From Latrodectus hesperus (Eukaryota > Arthropoda > Arachnida > Araneae > Theridiidae): a DNA stretch of 64,000 bases. How positions within the stretch are numbered: position 1 is the first letter of the stretch; every line of letters starts with the position of its first letter. Below are positions 1-15,499 of the stretch, piece by piece. The notes under the pieces are model-generated. The model had not been told where the DNA came from and searched no databases. It was given only the letters and a program-made list of their open reading frames with translations. The translations under genes were made by a program, and so were the position numbers. Location: NCBI GenBank assembly GCA_037975125.1, contig CM075857.1, positions 47,063,172 through 47,127,171 of the forward strand, given 5' to 3'.

Positions 1-3156
<3,156 letters not shown>

Positions 3157-3165
3157 CCTGCATGT

Positions 3166-3660
3166 GTTGTTGTTGCTAATCCCAGATGGTCCAATTCCAA
3201 TACTAGACCAACTCCACAAGTCCAAAAACAGCCAGGAAATCCAAAAACATAAGGGGCTTTGAAAAAGCTTCTTCCAAGTCAAAATTCAAGCAGCTCAAGA
3301 TATACTCAGGCGATGCCTGTTCAGCTTTACATTTTGTGCACAGAATAAAAGTCTTTTGATCCTGCACATATTTGAGGCTCCCTAGATGACCACTGGCGAA
3401 GCGTGAAAAACAAGTCTGTTGGTCTCTAGTTCCCTCAAAAAGCAAGGCGCCAGCAGGGCGTTTTCTAGGATACCAATTATGAGTAGGTGGAACCCTGGAG
3501 ACATCCATAAGCATCTTCCCTCTCAGTAAAATCCTCATTAAAGGTGGATGGAAAATCAGGTTGTAAAGGTTCCAAAGAGGCAGCCTTAGCCAACGAATCG
3601 GCAATCTCGTTTCCATTAATGCCGAAGTGTGACGGGATTCATCTAAAAATGAAGATTAAT
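3166..3660 (-). pseudogene. 5'-truncated non-LTR retrotransposon tail, RNase H C-terminal region
   Basis: On the minus strand the sequence encodes, in shifted frames, the end of a LINE RNase H domain and the downstream tail. Near the 5' end are I-P-S-H-F-G-I-N-G-N-E-I-A-D-S-L-A-K, which matches the last RNase H block (IPSH..I.GNE.AD..AK). Then come PPTHNWY, FASGHLGSLKYV, a C-x2-C zinc-knuckle-like pair and QASPEYILSC. The W before IPSH is now TGA, and at least two frameshifts separate the blocks, so it is dead. The minus-strand 3' end is an ACA-repeat tail. A 9-bp direct repeat, CCTGCATGT, flanks it (3157-3165 and 3661-3669), consistent with a target-site duplication. The family (Jockey- or I-like) is inferred from the RNase H tail; the clade is not proven. 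Confidence 0.85.
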
Positions 3661-3669
3661 CCTGCATGT

Positions 3670-6600
3670 TGATGTCCTTGTTAAGTCAACAGTTTTAATA
3701 ATCAAATAAAATCAATCACTAAGAGGACAGGAAAAGGTTATTCAAGAAACATAACTCCTTCGGAAGATCATTAAATGGCTTTAAATGTCTATTGCAGTAG
3801 AAATATGATTGATTCTCAGCTAAACACAAAATCATACTGCTGTGTCTGCAGCAGTAATATCTAGGCAAAATGTGTATAGAAGACCAAGTAAGAGAGACCT
3901 TAAGCCCAGAGACCAGTGAAGCTCACATCTAATAATCTTAACTATCTATCTTGGAGCCTTTCTTAGACAGATCACAACTAGCACTATTCTTTTTATCTTG
4001 ATTCTAGAATCAAATGCAATGGGATTAATCATTGTTAACGTATATTCATCTAGAGAGAACTTGAAAGGCGCTTTTATCTTATAAACGTTAGAAAAATCAA
4101 TTGAACTGAGCTAATTTTATGGGAAAGGATCATGTTGGATCAGCGTCCACGGATTAATATTTTCTCTGTTCCGACAATGACGACATAATGATCTAAAGAT
4201 GTGAGTTGCTAACCATTTCAGATTTATAGGCGATAATAACCCTACTATGGAGAAGATTGTATTGTTTAGTTTGGGTAGTGAGATCCTTAGATTTGAATCA
4301 TAGAAGACATTTGTGGAGTGTTCTAGGAAGAGCCATTGCTTGTCAGCAATCTCCTTCTAGTAATTTTAAATATTAAAATCCAAGCTTCTGCAAGAACATA
4401 AGAATAACCTTTGCTCTATATTCTCCTTCGATTCTAACTTTTATATTCTGCTTCCCAGTTGCATCTAAAAGTGTAATAAATTAAGTTCTACTTTTGTATA
4501 GATGTTGCTGATGAACACACAACTATTAATATTTTTATTCTAATTTTTTCAGCTTAAAATGTACAAAAATAGCATACTGATTCAAAATCTTTTATTGAAA
4601 ATTTTTCTTTTTCATTGGTTATATGTTATACAATCTTAAAAATTTCCAGAAATTTCCCTAAAATATTTGAAGGCTAATTTGAAATTGCCATGAAATTATA
4701 TTATTTTTCATTATAATTCTTTTCGCGAAGTATATTATAAGATAATATCAATGTAATGAGAAAGAGAGAATAAATAAATTCTTTGACTCCTCAATGAAAA
4801 TTTAAAAATTCCATTTCTACTATCTCTGCATGAATCTGAGGGAAATATAAATGCCAATAGCTTTTAATTTTATGATTGATATAAAACAAATTTTCAACAA
4901 TAAGAAGCATTGATGTATTTTTGTCAATAAATGTGACGAACATATAAGATGAACGACCTCTTTCTCTTCCTCGGTGAGCAAATTTGGTATTCTAATAACA
5001 AATTTTTGAAGATTTAAAAATTTAATTTTTATAAAAACAATTCTCATCTTAAGATGCTCAAGTTTTGTGATACGTCTTGTAATGAATCAACTTTGATATC
5101 CCACAACTTTATAGAAATTGCTAGTAAAATAGTACTAATACTTAAGCGTTTTTTATCAGAGGTTTACTTATAATGCTTGTAGTTCATTATCTCATTAGGT
5201 TTGAGTATTCAACTTACATCAATTAATTTATAAGATAATTCAAACGCTGTCAGGCATGAGCAGATTAAATAATAATTTCAATATATCTGCAAGCCACTTC
5301 GTTTACAACTCATATATCTTAAAGTCACAGTAGACTATTTGTCTATGCTCTAATTATAGACGGTCTGTGTTACTGCTCTCGGAGTAAATAAGTGAATAGA
5401 CACAGAGAGAGAGATGGATTCCTAGTATGTTATGTATATAATTTTTAAAAATTAAAGTGATTCAGTTTTCTATACATATTTTATTTATGTTTGGCTTAAT
5501 TTCTGTATTGCTTACATCAATACCAAAGTTTTGAAGCACACTTCTTCGAATTAAGCAAAACTATTCTCGATATTATAAAAAAATATTTTTTTATTAAAAA
5601 TATTGTATAAGAAATAACGCATAAAAAATAAAATAAATTAAAAATAACACATGCGCTTATGATATATATTGAATCCACACAATGCTGAATTAGAATATTA
5701 ATTTTTCTCGAAAATACATAAGAAAAATTTACTTATAAATAATCATTTCTCTTCTCTATACTAGAAAATTGCTTAAAAATTATTAAAAATAATAGTGTTA
5801 GAAAAAGTTTGAAAAATTTTAAACAATAATTTTTATTTTCTAAATGTGCTTAATTGGTGTGAAGGATTAATATAATTTTTTAAATGCTGAATAAAATATA
5901 TAAATTTTTAAGTTGGATCCAAAATGCTTTTAGAAATTTAAAAGCAAGTTAAATTTTAGTTAATGTTTCATCACATCAGAATTTTTCCTAAATCTGCGAA
6001 GTGGGAATCGACACCATTTCCAAAATTTTCTCCCTCATGATCACTGTAAACACTAAAAATAGAAAAAAAAACACTGAAATTACGAGCAATATACTTTTTT
6101 TCCATGCCTTATTTACCATTTGAAAGAAAAACTTTTAACACTAAAACTTCTTCAAGAGGCTTTTAAAAAAAATCCCGGTCTTGAAGTGTTATTTTTAACG
6201 CTTTAGCATTTTTAAAGACGCAAACACAGTTTCAAAAAAGATATACGAAAATATTCTTTCGCTTTTTTAACAATGATTTTCCTTTCCTTCTTGTGTAAGC
6301 AAGATCGAGTGGTCCTTCTTATTTAAAAGTTATATGAGCGTCTGTATTCAATTCAGATGATTTATGCCCCAAAAGTTGAACTATTTCATTCTATGGTTCC
6401 TATTTCTATTTTTATTTATTTTTTTATTAAATTCCTCCGGGTCTCACAACCACAACTTAGAGAAGATAGATTTGTCATTTTTATGATGGGGCAATAAGCG
6501 ATATAAAAATGCGCTTGGGGGTGGAGAAGCGGGGGTTCCGGCATTTGTGTTCGTTTCCCCTGCAACCATCCATTTGAATTTTTTATTATTGTACTTAGTT

Positions 6601-6859
6601 ATGAGAAACGATAAGCAATTCTTCTCAACCTAAATATGAGCGCTATTGCAACAGTATAAATATGGATTTCTTACATAGAATAAAAATGCGAGTGGCTTTC
6701 TCGTATTTTTCTGGTAAAATCAGTTTTATGTATTTAATTCATTATTTAGATTTTCAGAACAGTTTTTTAAAATTTTCATCACCATTTAAAATATTTAGTA
6801 ATTAAAAAAAACATGTATGCTTCAGAAGCAGAATTTTTGACTTATAACTGAATTCTGTT
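3670..6859. other. Intergenic DNA with one weak LINE-like trace
   Basis: Mostly AT-rich. Around 4240-4345 (plus) a degraded reading R-R-H-L-W-S-V-L-G-R-A resembles the W.SVLRKA ending of the endonuclease/RT LINE tail at 55191, but it is too decayed for more than a guess. A less AT-rich patch near 6430-6580 has no recognisable product. No gene is called. Confidence 0.45.
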
Positions 6860-6872
6860 ACATTCGTATTAA
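6860..6872. repeat. Target-site duplication, left copy, of SINE at 6873
   Basis: ACATTCGTATTAA occurs immediately before the SINE head and again at 7178-7190 immediately after its A-rich tail. Confidence 0.95.
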
Positions 6873-7177
6873 GCCGACCGATGGCTGAGTGGTTAGCGCT
6901 CCTGATTCCTGAACTGTGGCTCCTGGGTTGGAATCCCGGTTCTGGCATGGATGTTACTTTCTTCCTCTGTTCTCTGTGTTTCTCTATCCTTTCTTCCGTG
7001 ATGTTGTATGAATGTGGCCCACCCTATAAACGGGTTTGTGGTGGTATGACGCGGGTAACGCTACTCGCCTCCGTGACTTGGTTCACAGGTGCCCGCTGGG
7101 TAACGACAAATGAGTAGCAGTTTCTGGCCTTGTTGTGGCATAGGGTTCAACCCTCAAGTGCCCGCCGTTGGGAAAAA
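6873..7177 (+). mobile_element. tRNA-derived SINE, family A, full length (305 bp)
   Basis: The 5' head is tRNA-like: a pol III A box TGGCTGAGTGGTTA and a B box GGTTGGAATCC, which has one change from the GGTTCGAATCC seen in the copies at 46203 and 28359. A body of about 230 bp shared by all three copies follows (GTGGCCCACCCTATAAAC, then AACGCTACTCGCCTCCGTGA), then a 3' end GTGCCCGCCGTTGGG with A6. The 13-bp target-site duplication is perfect, so both ends are exact and the insertion is relatively young. SINEs have no protein; LINE machinery retroposes them. An open frame across the head is a by-product of the tRNA-like sequence. Confidence 0.93.
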
Positions 7178-7190
7178 ACATTCGTATTAA
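7178..7190. repeat. Target-site duplication, right copy, of SINE at 6873
   Basis: Exact 13-bp repeat of 6860-6872. Confidence 0.95.
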
Positions 7191-7842
7191 AAAACTGCAA
7201 TGAAATGAATTATATCTCTCTGACAGCTTTTGAAGCTTAGAAATTGTGTCTCATCTTAAGCTAAATTTCAAAATATTTATTTAAAAGTCACATTCACTGT
7301 TTACTGTTGAACTGCAAGATTAAAGAATGTTAGATTGTGATGGTTGTTATTTTTGGATCATTAAAATTTTTGCAAATTTTTAATAATTTAAGCGAAAATG
7401 TTGCAACTGTGCAGGGTAAACTTAATACACAATTCTAGTTTACATATGGTTGAGGTAACATATATGCTTTAAAATATTATAAAAAAAAATCTTTTTAATA
7501 CCATGTGCATTGATTTTAAAGGTATTTTCAGCTGTAAAGTTTTAAAAAAAAATTCATGAAATTTATTAAATTTCATAAATGTTATTTTACATGGTAAAAG
7601 TAACACTTTACAATGTTACCAATAGAATTACTTGGTAAAGTGTTACTGACAATCTTTATTCCATTCTCAGAACAGATAAATTCAATGTTTTATAATTTTG
7701 AAATCTAAACAATAATGCCATCATCTACTTAAATAACACTTTTTTGTAAATTTCTTCTTTAATAATAAATAAAATACGAATAAGTATTATTTATATATGT
7801 CCTATCTACAAGCTTGTATTTGAAAAACCTAAAACTCAATAT
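7191..7842. other. AT-rich intergenic DNA with a small inverted repeat
   Basis: No gene is seen. GTAACACTTTAC (7600-7611) is the exact reverse complement of 7635-7646. A TTACCAA inside the spacer could alternatively pair with the TTGGTAA that overlaps the right arm. Confidence 0.5.
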
Positions 7843-7855
7843 TCAACTACAAGGT

Positions 7856-7912
7856 TTGGCGCAGCTTGTCCTTATTTAGACCTTGCGCCAGAACACTCAA
7901 CCAACCAACCAA
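7856..7912 (+). mobile_element. 57-bp retroposon stub with (CCAA)n tail
   Basis: The sequence begins TTGGCGCAGCTTGTCC and ends in CCAACCAACCAA. It lies between two exact copies of TCAACTACAAGGT (7843-7855 and 7913-7925). A 13-bp TSD with a simple-repeat tail is the signature of an extremely 5'-truncated LINE or SINE insertion, integrated in the plus orientation. The parent element is not present in the window. Confidence 0.85.
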
Positions 7913-7925
7913 TCAACTACAAGGT

Positions 7926-10900
7926 GAAGAGCATGTCAAATTTGTTACTGCAGTATAACTCATTAAGTTTTCTCCTGCTTTGAAAAAAAGCCATTACAAC
8001 ATATTGGTTAAGTTAAAATTACTAAAATACTATAAAACATATTGGTTAAGCAAAAAAATAGAATAGTTAAATTTATTAAGTTAAAATCTAATAATTCGCA
8101 TGTGGAAAACATCGTAACTCTCATCGCTCGGTATTCTAAATAATCTAAAATTTCTGAAACTTTTCCTTCATGCATTTTTCAATAACCTATTTGCCGTAAA
8201 TATCTTTATAAAACAAAAGAAATCAAAACTATTTTTAATGAAAAATGAAAACATTTTATTTGCGATTTAAAGAAAATCGAGAAACACTTTGCTGATTTTA
8301 AAATATTTTGGAAGTTTCCTAAACAATTTATTCAAGAAAACCTTGATTAAAAACAATAAACCTCCACACACAATAACAAAATAAAATGGATGAATGAAAA
8401 CAAAAATAACTTAAAGACACACACACTTTGCAGAAAGCATAGATATCTCAAATCCATCCTCAGAACTTACATGATTATTCTTATGCAACTCGTGGATTAT
8501 AACCAATTCACTAGAGTAACCAATCCTTTCAAGTCAGAACGTTTCATAAAACATGCATTATTGATAAGATTAAAAACATTCTTCTGTCTCTTAGGTAGAT
8601 TTTCCCTTTAGATTGTTTCATACATTAAATTGCTCAACGTCTTCTTCATAAACTGCCTTACAATGTTTCAAAGGCTTTAATAAAAGGCTGGCATAAATTC
8701 CTAATGGAATTTCATCTCAGGAATAATCAAGTCTATCACAAACATTTTCTAAGAATGAAAATGTGGATGACTTAGTTCTTTTTTCATACATTTTATATGT
8801 AATCCGATACAATCTAAACTTTAACTTTAAAGGCAATAAGTTATCGCTGCTTATCATAATGAAAACTATAAATTCAACGATAATATATGTAATATTTTAA
8901 AATTAACTTTATGCTCTATTTCCAGCTTCTTCTCTGAGATTATGGGTATCTTTATAAATATTTTTAGCATGTAAATATATTTTCATATGTCATAGTATTT
9001 ATTATTAATTAATGTAGAAACATTGATTACTGAAAATAGTAGAAGGAATTAATGCACAAAGTATTCGTTTTGTGCATATTAAATTTCACTTTTTCTAACG
9101 TTCGAGTCAGTTCAATTTACATTTGATACAAATTTATTAGTAATTATCTACATCAACAACTCCAGAAAGTGTTATTTCGACATTACCATTGTTTGTTTTA
9201 TATTATTATTTTTATTTTTCCTCTAAAAAAACTACCTATATGAGATTAAAAGTATTTTAATCTCGCAGTATTTTTCTAAATAATAATTCCATATGAATTC
9301 ATTTTAGTTAATAATTGTTATCCGAAAATTTTAATTAATATATGAAAAGAAGATTAAGTTTCACATTTGTACAAATATTTGTTGAACTTAACCTCAACTT
9401 AGAGACCAGTGAAAAGTTTTAAGTAAATCATAGTGGTTTAAAATTAAGACATGCACTTCTTGTTATACGTTAGAAATTTATCAAAAATAGTACAAAATGC
9501 CTTATTCGGTACAAGTGCTTAATCACATAGCAGCAGTGAATAAGCACTTGCAGAAGTAGATCAATTTCGCAACATATACTAACACTTGTGAAGTTGAATA
9601 TTGCAAATACAAATATAAAGGTATTAGTTGCGTAAGATATACGCATTGTAGAAGAATTATTTCCAGTTTGCTTAATTCAATTCTGGTCTTAGAAACAATA
9701 AATCTTTAAGGCAAATTTTTATCGGAAAAGGGATGATTTTTTTTATCAAATAACAATTAAAGAGAATTAACTTTGAATTTAACCAAAATAATGAAATTAC
9801 GTTAAAGTTAAACAAATAACAAAGTAAAATGAAAGTATAATATCACTATAATAATGGTTCACAAAAAATTTAAACATGAACAATTCTAATTTCAGTTCTA
9901 GAGGCAAACATAAAAGCAGAAATAAACTTTCCTAGTTAAACAAGAAAAAGTTGTTGTGGAAGAAGTATTGGCCATTGCAAACACACCTTTAAGACTTAAA
10001 AAGCTGCTTTTGAGAACTGTTGATTAAATAACGGAGAACACGAGCTTACTGTATTTCACAACCTCTTCAATTAAAAAGAAGATCCGTTGGAATGGGTGGT
10101 GAAATTATTGGTTTAGAGGCGGCGAAATAGTGATAAAATTAAACCTTTCCTTTTGCCTTTAAGAAAATTACTTCTCTTATACCATCATATCTACTCTAAC
10201 ATCTGAGCTACTTCAAAGTTTGACGATATAAACTTCTACTTATAAATATCACCTGACTCTGTCACTATAATAAACTTAAAAACTCCAAATATTGGATTTA
10301 GAAAATAATATCACACTTTTTGCTCATTTTCTCACCACCAATACAGATTTCACCAAAAAATTGATAGCATTAGGAATTCCATGAATCATGTCTCTCTCAG
10401 TCTTCTCAAAAATTGTTTTTTTAATTACTATGTTACTATAATTCTAATCAACTTTTGTAACTTAACATTAGCTTGATTATCATACAGTTATTCACTGTTC
10501 AGTGAAGGAATCCCGTAATTTATGGATTCAATAATAATCTCGAACATTTTAACATTTTGGTCCCAGTGTAATATCCATGACATCAGCAAATGACATTTTT
10601 GTCACACGCACCCTAAAACTAAATGGATTCTTTTTTGATATTGTTCGTTTCATGTAATTTTTCTTTCTCATTAATCCTCTAATTTGACAACTAGTACACA
10701 GAAAAGGTAGGAAATCTTTTCAAAATAGTAATTAATATATGTATTAATTTAGTATATACTGCTTCAGGTTTTTACAGCTATGTTGGGAAAAGGCATAACT
10801 AACTAAGGATATAACAGTAGGAATCTGAAGTTGATGCATATGTTGATTTAGAAATAAAAGCACTAATGTCAAGTCGATTCAGACTATAGATAAAAATTGT

Positions 10901-10958
10901 GATTTGCAAATGGCGCAAGAAAAATAAAGTCAGAATTTGTGTTAAAAATAGAATACTA
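7926..10958. other. AT-rich intergenic DNA
   Basis: No gene is seen. Minor structures: a 14-bp direct repeat ACATATTGGTTAAG at 7999-8012 and 8037-8050, and a hairpin with CAAGTGCTTA (9512-9521) pairing with 9541-9550. The open frame from 8390 has no domain that I recognise. Confidence 0.5.
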
Positions 10959-10975
10959 GCATTAAAATAGCATTG
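10959..10975. repeat. Target-site duplication, left copy, of SINE at 10976
   Basis: GCATTAAAATAGCATTG, 17 bp, repeated exactly at 11252-11268. Confidence 0.95.
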
Positions 10976-11251
10976 TTGTTGTTGTCGTGTGCCAGCTAGG
11001 CTGGCAATATGGGGTGCGCTGCTCCACTTTTCCAACTGAACTATATTTGGTGTGAAGTCCGACTTCTTCAATATACACATGCCATTGGAACCCGTTTATA
11101 GGGTAGGCAACCATTTACACCTCATTCATACAAGGAAGGGACAAAGACAGGATAGATAGAGAGAGAAAGTACATCCATGCCCGAACCGGGATTCGAACCT
11201 AGGACCTCCTTATCCGCAGTCAGGCACACTGAGCACTAGACAAGATGGGTG
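10976..11251 (-). mobile_element. tRNA-derived SINE, family B (276 bp)
   Basis: Read on the minus strand, the tRNA-like head lies at the right end. It has a pol III B box GGTTCGAATCC followed by CGGTTCGGGCATGGATG, the same junction as in family A. The body then differs from family A: after CCCTATAAACGGGTT it goes to a unique segment that ends GCCAGCCTAGCTGGCACACG and an ACAACA tail. A perfect 17-bp TSD bounds it. The shared head with a different 3' half suggests a chimeric SINE whose tail was taken from another retroposon. The ACA tail resembles the 3' ends of the LINE fragments at 3166-3660 and 26110-26637. Confidence 0.9.
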
Positions 11252-11268
11252 GCATTAAAATAGCATTG
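11252..11268. repeat. Target-site duplication, right copy, of SINE at 10976
   Basis: Exact 17-bp repeat of 10959-10975. Confidence 0.95.
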
Positions 11269-12911
<1,643 letters not shown>

Positions 12912-13130
12912 GTTAATACAACAAATAAAAATATGTTGTTCCAAAAAATTAGGTATATTTAAATTTTCTCAAAATTGCAAGTTTATTTTATAAATTAAAG
13001 TAAATAAATTTACAAATAATTTATTTCATTTTAATATAATTATTTTACATAACCTAAATATGAAAGATAATTTTTATTTATACGTTAAAATACCCGAACA
13101 ACTAGGGAAGTTCAAGACATGGTTTGTAAA

Positions 13131-13146
13131 ATATTTGGCAAAATAT
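13131..13146. repeat. Target-site duplication, left copy, of LINE tail at 13147
   Basis: ATATTTGGCAAAATAT, repeated exactly at 13929-13944, on either side of the RNase H fragment. Confidence 0.88.
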
Positions 13147-13928
13147 TTTTCTTATCCTACGTCCACATCCTCGGCATCTCTGCTATTAATCGACGAGAAG
13201 CCCAATAAAAAGATGAACAAGTACAAAAACAAGAATAAAGTCCTTTAGTAGCCTCAAAAGAGTTGTCAGTCATAAACTTTAAAACTTCAGGGCAGTTCTT
13301 GAGGTGAGCAGCATCCATATCATTATGATTGCACAATGGACAATGAGCAGAGTCCATTGCACCTATTTGATGCAGACGCTTTTGCAGGTAGTCCTGTCCA
13401 GTTGTGTCACCCGGAAACAAGCAACACCAACAGCTCGTGGTAAGGAGCCAGGGATTTAATTGTTACCATCAAAGTAGAGTTTTCCATTGCCAGTCCCTAG
13501 CAGCGTCAGCATAAAGGGAAACTCTGCCATACTTTATTTTACTGTACACTACATTACACTTTTGGTGTTACGCAAAGGAAAAGGGGGGTTTGTCTGGATC
13601 ATAAGGGAACCAGCTTTCGTAAGTCTGCCTGCTCATTTCCAAATACATCGCTCGGGGTCCATTGAAGAGCAACGCGGTCCTTAATTTCAATGAGTTCGTG
13701 TAACTTCATTCTGCAAGAGTGGACTAGTGCATTATTATTATAATTTAGATTAGTAAGTGAAAGAATAGCAGCCTGTGAATGAACAAGGAAAACAATTTTC
13801 TGATCATGGATGCTTCTTAATTTGTCAATTGCATGAGCTATAGCAGCAAGCTCGTCATTGAAATTATTGCAGTATTTCCCCACAGGGCAGCTTATACTAA
13901 AATCTTTTGAATACACTCCAGCAACAGC
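13147..13928 (-). pseudogene. 5'-truncated non-LTR retrotransposon, RNase H and C-terminal region (second type)
   Basis: The minus strand encodes a near-complete RNase H-like domain, starting just inside the right TSD at V-A-G-V-Y-S-K-D-F-S. It continues ELAAIAHAIDKLRS (second acidic block), FLVHSQAAILSL (the VDSQAA block, with D now H), and VALQWTPSDVFGNEQAD (the W.P.H..GNE.AD block, short by residues). After several frameshifts come PRAVGVACFR, DYLQKRLHQIGAMDSAHCPLC and AAHLKNCPEVL, the H/C-rich tail after RNase H in this LINE type. At least three frameshifts and stops make it dead, and the catalytic Asp is lost. The exact 16-bp flanking repeat and the 5' truncation fit target-primed reverse transcription. 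It differs in sequence from the LINE type at 3166 and 26110. Confidence 0.9.
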
Positions 13929-13944
13929 ATATTTGGCAAAATAT
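13929..13944. repeat. Target-site duplication, right copy, of LINE tail at 13147
   Basis: Exact 16-bp repeat of 13131-13146. Confidence 0.88.
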
Positions 13945-15267
13945 CAATTCATAACATAAACAAGTTTTATCGATTCTTAAACACAGATAAACCACAAGGC
14001 GATCAACGTGCACATTCTGGCACACATTAACATAATGATATTAGTTATTGAACACAAATTAAATAAGCATATTACACTTAACGAAAATCATTTCAAATAA
14101 AAGCGCTTAGCAATATATTTTTAAAAAGTTTGAATACAATAAAAGACTTTTAATAAGAAAGTTGATTGATAATTGTTGAATTAAAATAGCTCTAACAATT
14201 TTTCAATTAAAAATCCTAATAAGAGGGAAATATGTAATAACTATGAATATATATTTTTAAATCTCACATATTTTTCGAGAATTCGTGAACAAATACTAAA
14301 ACAACTTTATAATTTTACAGTAGTTTCCTTAGAAAAGAAAATTATAATTTTTTTCAATCCAAAAAACAGAAATAATGGAAATATTTTCCTTTTTTCCAAA
14401 AAATGGAAAGACTTTTTGAAGAAATATCCAAATTATTTAAAAAAAAATACCTAAATTTAGCTAATCGAAAATGAAACAGGTGTATAACCTTACACTCACA
14501 CAAATTTATATATTCTTTCTATTGGAAAAACGGAATCGCAATTTATACTGAAAAATGCAATCGCTAATACATAAAAATATACTTTTTGTAAACTGTAAAT
14601 TTCTATCAACCGATAAAATTAAAATAATAAGCATTCAAGATGTCAATGTCTTATAATTTATTTCATTATTTTCAAAAACATTGATGAGGAAACTAAAACA
14701 AGAAACGCGCATTTTTAAGTAAAATTATATAATCATAAAATTTAAAAGTGTTGGCCTATACTTTAGGGTGCCCCTCAATTTGTCACCAATTTGACGCCAT
14801 ATTATTACCAATGTTGGTTTATTTCTGGTTGGTCGGTCATGTTTTCAATGGAATCTCGTTACTTCAAACATGCACGAAAACAAGTTTGGTGAAAAGAATT
14901 GCCATTTTTCACCAAGGGGAACCTTGGTTTTCCCATATAAGAGTTGATATATTTATTTTCCCCATTTTGAGATATTTTTCCCATTTAAAGTTGCAGTTTA
15001 TTGCACTTGTTTTTCTCCAGTCATTAAAATCAAAGTTGAGTCTTTCTAAATAATTTTTATACTTTATTTTATTTTTATAGTGATTGTAAATTGAAAATCT
15101 AAATATAATATTATTGTAAGATATCTACGATCGCATATAAGATATTTACGCATTCGCTTTCTAACAAATGACAGAAAAACTTAACCTTTATTCGTTAATA
15201 AAAAAAGCATTTTATCGGCGCATTCGTAGAAATTTAAATATCAAATATACTTTTTACACACATATAC
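13945..15267. other. Intergenic DNA with an unexplained less AT-rich block
   Basis: Mostly AT-rich. From about 14750 to 15030 the base composition is more balanced. A frame is open from 14748 to 15053, but it begins at GTG and shows no domain that I recognise; it may be an old repeat fragment. No inverted termini were found around it. Confidence 0.45.
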
Positions 15268-15269
15268 TA

Positions 15270-15298
15270 CACTCGTGTCCATAAATTAAGGATTATGC
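15270..15298 (+). repeat. Left terminal inverted repeat of Tc1-family transposon
   Basis: Begins CACTCGTGTCCATAAATTA, preceded by a TA dinucleotide at 15268-15269. It is matched in inverted orientation at 16710-16738 with few differences. Confidence 0.92.
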
Positions 15299-15499
15299 AA
15301 GTTCAGGCAAAGAAAGAGACAGAAGCAAAACAAATGGGACTTATTTGTAAAGTCAATTTATTAAACAAAAGATAAAAAAGTGCTTTATGTTTGATATCAT
15401 TTATAAAAATTGCAATTTTTACTCCCTGGAGTAAATTTTAATAAAGAAATTATTTACAAAAACCAATATAACATAGTTGGTATGATGGTTAATACATAG

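Noticed and set aside
6873..6950. Functional tRNA gene
   Set aside because: A and B boxes are present, but the cloverleaf is degenerate and the sequence continues into the SINE body, repeated at 28359 and 46203.
6881..7117. 78-codon frame across the SINE
   Set aside because: It is an incidental frame through the tRNA-like head and body of a family A SINE.
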